Of a stretch of 64,000 nt of DNA, positions 36,445 through 44,264 are shown in pieces (the stretch's first letter is position 1; every line of letters starts with the position of its first letter). The translations under genes were made by a program, and so were the position numbers. The notes beneath the pieces were generated by a model. The model did not search any database and was not told the origin of the DNA. It worked only from the letters and a program-made list of their open reading frames with translations. The stretch is from Argonema galeatum A003/A1 (GTDB lineage Bacteria; Cyanobacteriota; Cyanobacteriia; Cyanobacteriales; Aerosakkonemataceae), in the NCBI RefSeq assembly GCF_023333595.1, contig NZ_JAIQZM010000005.1, forward strand, positions 62,001 to 126,000, written 5' to 3'.

Positions 36445-37884
36445 TTAGACCCTGCCTCGCAGGAACTGAGCCATTTCGTTAGGAGTGGGAGATTTTTCCA
36501 AAGCTTCCTCTTCAGTAATTCTACCTTCCTGGTAGAGAGCCAAGAGAGCTTGGTTCATAGTCTGCATCCCGTCAAACTTAGACTTGAGCATGACTCCTGT
36601 AATTTCGTCGTATTTGCCCTGGACAATGTACTCTTTGATGGCATCTGAGTTGATCAGAACATCGTGGTAAGCTGCACGCTTACCATCGGTAGTTTTGCAT
36701 AGACCCTGAGCGATTACTGCTATCAAGGATTCTGCGATCGCCACTTTCATCGACTCCTGCTCTTCTGCCGAGTATAGGTTGAGAATCCGCTCGATCGTCT
36801 TAACAGCACTATTCGTGTGCAGCGTACCCGCTACCAAGTGTCCCGTTTGCGCTGCTTTGAGAGCGGTGTTGACGGTTTCTTTGTCCCGCATTTCCCCCAC
36901 CAGAATCAAATCTGGATCTTCCCGCAAAGCTGCTTTCAAAGCATTGTCAAATTTCCGGGTATGCTGTCCGACTTCTCGGTGCTTAATCAGAGATTTGCGA
37001 CTCGTATGCACAAATTCGATCGGATCTTCGATCGTGATGATGTGCTTCGCCATATTCTTATTGATGTAATCAATCATGGCTGCCATCGTCGTAGACTTAC
37101 CAGAACCCGTCGGTCCCGTTACCAAGATCAAACCCTTATGGTAATGGCAAATATCCTTGAAGACTGCAGGTAAGTTTAGCTGCTCCATCGTTAAGATATT
37201 GTTCGGAATCAAGCGCATTACCAACGAGGGGCCCCTCATCGACCCGAAAACATTGATCCGGGCTCGCGAGAATTCGTACTGCGTCACTCCGTCAAAATCT
37301 AGGGACTCTTCAAACTTCTCAATCTCCTCATCGCTCATCACCTCCTGCAACCAACTCATGAACGTGGGGTAATCGGTTTCGGAGTACTCGGTAGCGATGA
37401 TGTCGCCCCGCTTGCGGAAACGGGGCGCTTCTCCCACACCGGCGTGAATGTCAGAAATCCCGTTGTCAAAAGCGTTCTTGACAATTTCCGCTAATGTAGG
37501 TTGTCCTGCCGAACGACCTCTACTACCCGGTGTCCGTGCTGAAACATTTGTCGCCGGTGCTGCCGGTGGCGGAGCTGGCGGCTGCGATCTTGGTGGTGGC
37601 CCCCCAGGTGCTGTAGAACCTGGGTGAGGTGCTGTAGGTGCATATCCTGCTGTTGGAAAAGGTGGTGGTGGTGGTGGTGGTGCCCCAGGAGGCCGAGAAG
37701 TAGTTGGCGGCATACCTGGATTGCGAACCGTGTTAGGCATGGCGACAGTTTCGTCTGTAGGTCGCTGAGTTCCTCCAGTAGATGTTTCAGGCCCAGGCGT
37801 TCTTCTGGCAGCAGGTGGTGGCCCTGGTGGCATACCACGGGAACCGGGCGGGGGTGGCATAGGTGGGCGCTGTGATTCTGTCAT
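36445..37884 (-). CDS. pilT: PilT-family type IV pilus retraction ATPase with a Pro-rich N-terminus
   Basis: 479 aa. From about residue 130 a standard PilT: LAEIVKNAFDNGISDIHAG, Walker A VTGPTGSGKSTTMAAM (near 257), Asp box IIT.EDPIEF, Walker B DPDLILVGEMRDKET, His box GHLVAGTLHTNSA and a C-terminal AIRxRNLL-like region. The first ~128 residues are an extension rich in Pro, Gly and Thr (MPPPPGSRGMPPGPPPAARR and polyproline near 72). Classical PilT (about 345 aa) lacks it. The extension is probably disordered and may bind partners. It drives pilus retraction for motility or DNA uptake. An AGGxxR-like start region and no neighbouring pil genes are seen. Confidence 0.88.
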   Translation of the reverse strand: MTESQRPPMPPPPGSRGMPPGPPPAARRTPGPETSTGGTQRPTDETVAMPNTVRNPGMPPTTSRPPGAPPPPPPPFPTAGYAPTAPHPGSTAPGGPPPRSQPPAPPPAAPATNVSARTPGSRGRSAGQPTLAEIVKNAFDNGISDIHAGVGEAPRFRKRGDIIATEYSETDYPTFMSWLQEVMSDEEIEKFEESLDFDGVTQYEFSRARINVFGSMRGPSLVMRLIPNNILTMEQLNLPAVFKDICHYHKGLILVTGPTGSGKSTTMAAMIDYINKNMAKHIITIEDPIEFVHTSRKSLIKHREVGQHTRKFDNALKAALREDPDLILVGEMRDKETVNTALKAAQTGHLVAGTLHTNSAVKTIERILNLYSAEEQESMKVAIAESLIAVIAQGLCKTTDGKRAAYHDVLINSDAIKEYIVQGKYDEITGVMLKSKFDGMQTMNQALLALYQEGRITEEEALEKSPTPNEMAQFLRGRV

Positions 37885-38658
37885 AGGTCTAGTGCTTCAC
37901 CACACTGTGAGATTGTCGGTTTTTGGCGATAGATGCGGACAGACTTCTATCTTTTTTAAGTTTTCCCATAATTTGCCTTTGAGCATCAGTTTAATAGAAA
38001 TATCGAGTAAAATAACTGAAATAAGTTTTGTGTAAAGTAGCTGTACGCTTAACAGCCTGAGTAGTTAAGTTTTTTTGCGGTTGTCTGCTTATCCCTCCTA
38101 CTCCCTTACCGCTAGAAGATTATCTATAATTCTTTTTTCCCCTCTGCCCCTCTGCCCCTCTGCCCCTCTGCCCCTCTGCCCCTCTGCCCCTCTGCCCCTC
38201 TGCCCCTCTGCTCATCTCGATTTGTCAGCCCAGGCCGAAAATTAATCAGCTATTTCCTTAGTTTTCGTTTGATATTCCAACTGTTTTTTCCTTTCCTGTA
38301 AAAGTAGCTACAAAATTATGAGAAACACAGCCGAAGTTATAAGAAATGTTAAGGTATTTGCTAGCATCTTAACCAATTAAGTTTTTTTAGGCCATCGGGA
38401 GAGCTATATCTAAAGGCATAGGTTATTAAATATTTTATGCTTAAGAGTTACTTCTTTAGGTAGAGGCGTAGCCTTAAAAGCTAGCGACTCTTGCCTTAAC
38501 ATAAAAGAATATCGTCAAATGTTAAGTTTATTTAAAATACTGTTCATCTTAATCGAAACTTTATATACTACTAAGAACAAGCGAGCGATCGGCTCGGAAA
38601 CAATAAACGGAATTTTACCTAAATCCAATTTTTTTCCTTAACCCCAGGAGGGATAATT
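37885..38658. other. 774-bp gap with a tandem repeat
   Basis: Holds a CCCCTCTG tandem array and then an AT-rich stretch of about 430 bp leading to a strong ribosome site. No gene was found. The length suggests a long 5' leader for the small membrane protein, the pilT promoter on the other side, or an undetected small RNA. Confidence 0.5.
38139..38210. repeat. Tandem repeat (CCCCTCTG) x9
   Basis: Nine exact 8-bp units. The upstream sequence CGCTAGAAGATTAT.T is shared with a shorter two-to-three-unit copy at about 43882-43930, so the tract moves with its flank. Pyrimidine-only strand, prone to slippage. Confidence 0.9.
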
Positions 38659-39045
38659 ATGGCGTTAACAAAAAGCCAGAATTTAGTCACGGCCTACGGC
38701 TTTGCGATGATCAAAAGCTTTTTAATCTGGACGTTTACCCTGTCAGTCTGCTTACTGGTAGTGGGTTTTCCATTAGTTATGCTGATGGTTGCGATCGGCT
38801 CTCTGTTATCGATCGCTCTGCAATCGGTAATGCCATTCAGTGCCGTGTTGCTAGTAGCAGGTGGTTTAATTGGTGCGAATGTTCTAGCAGTTATGGCTGG
38901 CGCTGCTATGCTGTCGCTCAAGGGCGTTCATCCTCATGATGTCACATGGTTAAATTGGCTCCGTGGAGATGAAAATCCGCGTCATAATTCTGTGTATGCA
39001 GCCTGCCCTTTAACCTGCGATATCACTATCAAACCCTCTGTCTAA
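38659..39045 (+). CDS. Small membrane protein of unknown function
   Basis: 128 aa with two or three hydrophobic segments: SFLIWTFTLSVCLLVVGFPL, then VMLMVAIGSLLSIAL (about 20-57) and FSAVLLVAGGLIGANVLAVM (about 62-81). The C-terminal ~45 residues are soluble (HPHDVTWLNWLRGDENPRHN). AGGAGGGATAATT gives a strong ribosome site and a terminator follows at 39083, so the gene is real and probably monocistronic. No family recognised. Confidence 0.75.
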   Translation: MALTKSQNLVTAYGFAMIKSFLIWTFTLSVCLLVVGFPLVMLMVAIGSLLSIALQSVMPFSAVLLVAGGLIGANVLAVMAGAAMLSLKGVHPHDVTWLNWLRGDENPRHNSVYAACPLTCDITIKPSV

Positions 39046-39082
39046 AGGCCCATAGCTAGCCGTTGTTTTGAACGGTTCTAAG

Positions 39083-39105
39083 GCCCGGTAACACCGGGTT
39101 TTTTC
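39083..39105 (+). terminator. Rho-independent terminator after the small membrane protein gene
   Basis: Stem GCCCGGT / ACCGGGT with a short AAC loop followed by TTTTTT; 38 bp after the stop codon. Confidence 0.85.
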
Positions 39106-39294
39106 ATGGGAAAATTTATAGAAATTAGATGGCTATAGAACACTTGTTGTGTAAAAGCCAGGTTTTTTGGGAAAAAGGGGAAATTTTGGATTAAAAATTA
39201 AAGAATTGTAGAGAACAATTCTCCCTTCTCCCTCTAGCCCCCTCCCCATGCCCCATACCGATTTTGACTTTTGACTTTCTTAGCCCCTTCGCTA

Positions 39295-42171
39295 TTAAGG
39301 AAGAAGTGCGGGCACAACAACAACCTTACCCAATTTTTCTAACTGGGATTTCACTAGAGAAGCATCACCGACAACAATGATAATCGGTTCGGATGAAATG
39401 TACTTAGCGGCTGCTTTTAGCACATCCTCTTGTGAAACCTGCGAGATCTTTTGGGGGTAGTTTTGATAATCCTCCAAGGGAAGTCCGATCAGTTGATAAC
39501 TTGCCAGTGCATAGGCTACATTCGCGGGAGTTTCCAGACCCAAAGCAAAGTGACCCAAAAGCAGACCCTTGCTGGCAGCCAGTTCTTTCTCTGGAATTGG
39601 CTGGCTGCGGATAGTTTTCAGTTCTTTAATAATTTCTAGCACCGCATCGCCTGTGTATTGTTTGCCAACATCGGTTGTGACAAAAAACGTACCAACATCA
39701 TTACTGCCATCATTCAATTCGCTGACAGCGCTATAGGTATAACCCTTGTCTACGCGCAAATTCTTGAACAAACGACCCGAAGGTCCCTCCCCCAAGACGG
39801 TATTCGCCACCAAGAGGGGATAACTTTCTGGATTGCGGGCATCTAAGCCTAAATTGCCAATCAGAATAGTTGCCTGTTCCGCGCCTGGGCGATCGATCAG
39901 GTAGATTGAGGAGGTATCGCCCATCCGATTGGGAGGATAGGTCAAAAAGTTTGGCACCTTACCCGATTGCCAGTTGCCAAACACTCGCTCCGTTTCTACC
40001 TTTGCTTGGGCTAGAGTAATGTCACCCACAATTACTAACAGGCTATTGTTAGGTTTAAAAAAGGTATTGTGAAACTTGATTAAATCGTTACGAGTAAGAT
40101 TGTTCAGCGTTTCGGTTGATGTGATAAATCCGTAAGGATGCTGGGGATAAGCTATGCGGGTGAACTGACGACTTGCCAGCCACGCGGGATTGGTTTCTGA
40201 TTCGCTCAGATTGGTTAACATCTGGGATTTAGCCACATCAAACGCTGATTGTGGAAATGTGGGTTTGAGTACCACATCTGCCAGAGAGTTGAAGGCAACT
40301 TGGGAATCTGGAGAAGGGAAATCAGCACTAACCGTCATCCATTCCAAACCAGCATCTGCTTCCATAGCTCCACCTACTGATTCAACTTGTTCGGCAATCT
40401 GTGTGCTGGAGGCATTTATCGTTCCTTGGGTAATTACATCTGCTAGTAACTGTGGCAAACCTTGTTTGTTGGCTGGAACAGCGACATCCGAACCTCTTAT
40501 GAATAGTGATATTTGCAGTTTCGGGATTTCGCGATCCTGGATGAAAATTGCTTTCAAACCATTATTTAAGCTGAAGGTTTGATAGGGAGGTAGCTTGGTT
40601 TCTTTAGCCGGAAGAGGTTTGGGAGGCTGAGTGCGACTGACCGCCCCATCTGGCAGCTTTGCGAGTTCTTCTGGAGTAGCGCTGCGGGGTTTGAGCGATT
40701 GAACACCGATTGGCACATCAATAGGTTCGACAAGTTTACCTGGATAGGTTGCCAATACTTCTTGACCAGTTTTGAGGGTGATGAGGATGTTCATCGGTTT
40801 TTCGCATAAGTAAGTCTGGGCAATCTTTTGGATATCTGTGCTGGTGACTGCATTTAAGTTTTCCATATCTTTAACTAGCGCTTGCGGTGAGCCAAACTGA
40901 TAGATAAATCGCTGAAAAACATCTGTGGTATTCCAGACTGAGCCTCGTAATTCGCTAATTGTGTCAATTTCGATCATCTTTTTGGCACGAGCCAATTCTG
41001 CTTCTGTGACCCCTTTTGCGATTACCTTTCTCAGTTGATCTTGGAGTAGGGATTGCACCGATTCAAGAGATTCACCCTCATTAGGAGTGCCGGAAATTAC
41101 AAATAGGGACGCGCCCATATTTTCCAAGACTTCTGCTGATGCACTCGATGCCAATCCTTTGCGAATGACCTTTTGTTCAAAACGACTGCTTTCACCACTG
41201 CCCAAAATATTTGCTAAGAGTGTGAGCGCATAAAAATCGCGATCGCCTCGCGGGGGAACCACTACACTGTAGTTTACTTGGGGCAACTCGATCGCCGGAT
41301 CGACGATCGTATCTTGATAACCAATTTTGCAGCCGGTTTTGCGATCGGTTTTGGTGACGGGAAACTGAGCTGGCAGAGGGTATTGCTTTAAGATGGGGAC
41401 TGCTGGCTCACCTGGGGGGATATCACCAAAATATGCTTGTACTAGGGCTTTGGTTTGTTCAAAATCGATATCGCCAGCAATTACCAACGTGGCATTGTTG
41501 GGAATGTAATATTTGCGGTGAAAGGCTTTGGCTTCCTCTAGTGTGGCAGCATTTAGATCCTCAATGCTACCGATCATAGGACGTTCGTAGGGTAAATATC
41601 CCCGCAAAGGTGTAGTGGTGAGGTAAAGGTTGTTGGTGCGACCGTAGGGTGGATTCAAGACTCGTTCGTTAAATTCTTGAATGACTACTTGTCGTTCGGT
41701 GTCAAATGCTTCTTGGGTAATATTAAGAGATGCCATGCGATCGCTCTCCAACCACAGAGCCAAGGGTAGCTGATTCGCAGGTAAAATTTGCCAATAGTCG
41801 GTATAGTCAGGGTTAGTAGAGGCATTGCTGTCTCCACCAATTGCTTGAAGATAGGCATCAAATTCCCCCTTACCGACATTCGCTGACCCGCCAAACATTA
41901 TATGTTCAAACAAATGGGCAAAGCCAGAACGCTTTGGGGGGTCATTAGCTGCACCAACCCGATACCAGAGATTTACCGCCACTACGGGAGCTGTATCGTC
42001 TTTGGCCAAAACCACTCTCAAACCGTTAGATAGAGTGTAATCCACGAACGCTGGTATATAGTCGGCAACGTTAAGGGTAGCTGTAGTAGATACAGCAGTG
42101 GTTCCAGGGGGAGTCACCGTTAATAGCAACGCTGCTAAAAACCATGAGATGCTTTTGTTGACCTTATTCAT
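39295..42171 (-). CDS. M16-family zinc metallopeptidase (two-domain, pitrilysin/PqqL-like)
   Basis: 958 aa with a signal peptide (MNKVNKSISWFLAALLLTVT), so periplasmic or membrane-associated. It contains two M16 halves. The first carries the inverted zinc motif HLFEH (His86-Glu89-His90), the downstream Glu region LEEAKAFHRKYYIPNNATLV and the substrate patch NYSVVVPPRGD. The second (from about 530: FSLNNGLKAIFIQDREIPKL) lacks HxxEH and ends with NLRVDKGYTYSAVSEL, the R..Y motif. This is the usual active/inactive fusion. It degrades peptides, perhaps transit-peptide-like fragments. Single gene with its own upstream region. Confidence 0.92.
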   Translation of the reverse strand: MNKVNKSISWFLAALLLTVTPPGTTAVSTTATLNVADYIPAFVDYTLSNGLRVVLAKDDTAPVVAVNLWYRVGAANDPPKRSGFAHLFEHIMFGGSANVGKGEFDAYLQAIGGDSNASTNPDYTDYWQILPANQLPLALWLESDRMASLNITQEAFDTERQVVIQEFNERVLNPPYGRTNNLYLTTTPLRGYLPYERPMIGSIEDLNAATLEEAKAFHRKYYIPNNATLVIAGDIDFEQTKALVQAYFGDIPPGEPAVPILKQYPLPAQFPVTKTDRKTGCKIGYQDTIVDPAIELPQVNYSVVVPPRGDRDFYALTLLANILGSGESSRFEQKVIRKGLASSASAEVLENMGASLFVISGTPNEGESLESVQSLLQDQLRKVIAKGVTEAELARAKKMIEIDTISELRGSVWNTTDVFQRFIYQFGSPQALVKDMENLNAVTSTDIQKIAQTYLCEKPMNILITLKTGQEVLATYPGKLVEPIDVPIGVQSLKPRSATPEELAKLPDGAVSRTQPPKPLPAKETKLPPYQTFSLNNGLKAIFIQDREIPKLQISLFIRGSDVAVPANKQGLPQLLADVITQGTINASSTQIAEQVESVGGAMEADAGLEWMTVSADFPSPDSQVAFNSLADVVLKPTFPQSAFDVAKSQMLTNLSESETNPAWLASRQFTRIAYPQHPYGFITSTETLNNLTRNDLIKFHNTFFKPNNSLLVIVGDITLAQAKVETERVFGNWQSGKVPNFLTYPPNRMGDTSSIYLIDRPGAEQATILIGNLGLDARNPESYPLLVANTVLGEGPSGRLFKNLRVDKGYTYSAVSELNDGSNDVGTFFVTTDVGKQYTGDAVLEIIKELKTIRSQPIPEKELAASKGLLLGHFALGLETPANVAYALASYQLIGLPLEDYQNYPQKISQVSQEDVLKAAAKYISSEPIIIVVGDASLVKSQLEKLGKVVVVPALLP

Positions 42172-42668
42172 TACTACTGATATCGACTTGGGAAAAAATC
42201 AAGAACCGTTTGTAAGTGTGACTTGGGAATTTAGATGAGTATAAAGCTCTTCGGGTAGGCTCTAAGAGCATTGCTTGTTCGCAAACAACAATGCTAAAAA
42301 GGCAAAGGTAGGTCGTCAGTGCTTGTGCGATCGCTCCCAGACCTGAATCCTGACAGTAATTGGTAACTGCTTATCGACATGGCATCTGGGGCATAAAGCA
42401 TAGTATATTTACAGTTCACCGCTTATTGCCCAGCACAGGTTTGTAATGTGTATTGGGTGCGGTCATAAGTAGTTGGTTGGTAGAAAGAGTATTCCTTGTC
42501 CCCCTTGTCCTCCTTGTCCTCCTTGTCCTCCTTGTCCTCCTTGTCCTCCTTGTCCCCCCTATCACCAACTGTTTTTGACCACACCCTGTGTATTTCCCGA
42601 TCGCTTGCCAGATGCCTGTAGGATTATGGCAGACTTATATTTGCACATTTGCTATCCACTCGTTTTTA
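42172..42668. other. Gap between the M16 peptidase and wecB genes
   Basis: 497 bp of divergent spacer. It holds the CTTGTCCTC tandem repeat described separately and must contain both promoters. The open frame through the tandem (42473-42727) is not considered a gene. Confidence 0.5.
42495..42557. repeat. Tandem repeat (CTTGTCCTC) x7
   Basis: Seven 9-bp units, the outer two being CTTGTCCCC. It is in-frame divisible and reads Cys-Pro-Pro repeats in one frame, but no gene context supports translation. Confidence 0.88.
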
Positions 42669-43796
42669 ATGCCGCAGTCACCCTTCAAAGTTTGTATTAT
42701 CGTCGGAACCCGTCCAGAGGCCATTAAACTAGCTCCGGTAATTCAGCGCTTCCAGGGCTCCTCATCTTTTGAGACGCGAGTGATTTTGACCGGCCAGCAT
42801 CGAGAGATGGTGGATCAAGTGATGCAACTGTTCGATCTGAACTCTGATGAGGATTTGGCAATTATGCAGCCCCAGCAAACTCTAACAGATATTACCTGTC
42901 GGAGTTTACAAGGGTTAGAAACATTATTTCACCAGATGCAGCCAACTCTGGTGTTGGTGCAGGGAGATACTACTACTGCTTTTGCGGCAGCGCTAGCCGC
43001 ATTTTACCAAAAAATTCCTGTGGGGCACGTAGAGGCAGGTTTGCGGACGGATGACCTGTTTAATCCCTACCCGGAGGAAGCAAATCGGCGTCTGATTTCT
43101 CAAGTCACCCAGCTGCACTTCGCGCCGACTTCTTTAGCTGTTGACAATCTGCGCCGTTCGGGTGTTGTGGGAGAAATTCACCAAACTGGCAATACTGTAA
43201 TTGATGCTTTGTTGATGGTAGCGCAACGTCAACCTGCTTGTAATATTCCGTCTTTAGATTGGCAGAAGTATCGGATGCTGTTGGCAACTGTTCATCGGCG
43301 GGAAAATTGGGGCGAACCTTTAAAGGATATCGCCCAAGGATTTCTACAAATTTTAAGTAAATTCCCGGATACGGCTTTGCTGTTACCTCTGCATCGGAAT
43401 CCTACAGTGCGAGAACCGCTACAGGCAATGTTGGGTAACCATCCCAGAGTATTTCTGACCGAACCTTTGGATTATGCGGAATTGGTAGGGGCAATTCAGC
43501 GCTGTTATCTGCTGTTAAGTGATTCTGGTGGACTACAGGAGGAAGCGCCTAGCTTGGGGAAGCCGGTGCTGGTGTTACGGGAAACTACGGAAAGACCGGA
43601 AGCTCTAGCAGCTGGTACGGCCAAACTCGTGGGAACCAACCCAACCCACATTCTCGCAGCCGCAAGTGAGTTACTCAGTAACCCCAGTGTCTACAACGCA
43701 ATGGCAACGGCTGTCAATCCCTTTGGCGACGGTCACGCGGCTGAACGCATTTTGCAAATTGTCGAGAATTACTGCCACAGAGAGATTACTGACTGA
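42669..43796 (+). CDS. wecB: UDP-N-acetylglucosamine 2-epimerase (non-hydrolysing)
   Basis: 375 aa, converts UDP-GlcNAc to UDP-ManNAc for surface polysaccharide synthesis. IIVGTRPEAIKLAPVIQRF at the N-terminus; VQGDTTTAFAAALAAFY; GHVEAGLRTDDLFNPYPEEA with active-site acidic residues and NRRLIS; TVHRRENWGEPL; DSGGLQEEAPSLGKPVLVLR with TERPEA. The ATG at 42669 (MPQSPFKVC) gives the family length; an upstream ORF extension crosses the tandem repeat region. Could feed the exopolysaccharide system at the start of the window. Confidence 0.93.
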   Translation: MPQSPFKVCIIVGTRPEAIKLAPVIQRFQGSSSFETRVILTGQHREMVDQVMQLFDLNSDEDLAIMQPQQTLTDITCRSLQGLETLFHQMQPTLVLVQGDTTTAFAAALAAFYQKIPVGHVEAGLRTDDLFNPYPEEANRRLISQVTQLHFAPTSLAVDNLRRSGVVGEIHQTGNTVIDALLMVAQRQPACNIPSLDWQKYRMLLATVHRRENWGEPLKDIAQGFLQILSKFPDTALLLPLHRNPTVREPLQAMLGNHPRVFLTEPLDYAELVGAIQRCYLLLSDSGGLQEEAPSLGKPVLVLRETTERPEALAAGTAKLVGTNPTHILAAASELLSNPSVYNAMATAVNPFGDGHAAERILQIVENYCHREITD

Positions 43797-44264
43797 CTTT
43801 TGAAATTATTGGTTTTGTCGCCCCTGGATTCATCCGTGGGGTCAATTCCATTATCCAAAATCAATTTTTTTTACTTCCTTCCCGCCAGAAGATTATCATT
43901 CTTTTTCCCCTCTGCCCCTCTGCCCTTCTGCGGCCTTTATAGATATTCTTTGAGCGAGAAAGGAGTAAGCGGTGCGTCGGGGTGGTCGAGTGGCGATCGC
44001 AATATAGATATTTACGGTTACTTTATACAAGCTTTACACTTTAGCGCCAAAATGGTGCGTATTTAAAAGAATTAGTAAAGATCTGATATTGCTTCTAGCC
44101 ATATCTCTTAAGTATCTATTACAGTATACATCAACAAATACCGTAAATACACCAGGATTCACTGACTTATCAGGGTATTTCTACATAAAGCCAGGGACTA
44201 GCTCTCCTGGTAAATACTGATGTGACAATTTTGTAGCCACAACAATTATTTTGGAGGAATGTAT
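43797..44264. other. Gap with a short CCCCTCTG tract, upstream of the SGNH gene
   Basis: 468 bp. The first part repeats the flank and two to three units of the 38139 tandem. The rest is AT-rich, ending with TTTTGGAGGAATGTAT as ribosome site. No gene supported. Confidence 0.5.

Noticed and set aside
42473..42727. Open frame with a Cys-Pro-Pro repeat (tandem CTTGTCCTC)
   Set aside because: Only the tandem repeat gives it length; it overlaps the wecB start region and has no homology.
43800..44066. 88-codon frame after wecB
   Set aside because: Contains the CCCCTCTG tract and no protein family features.
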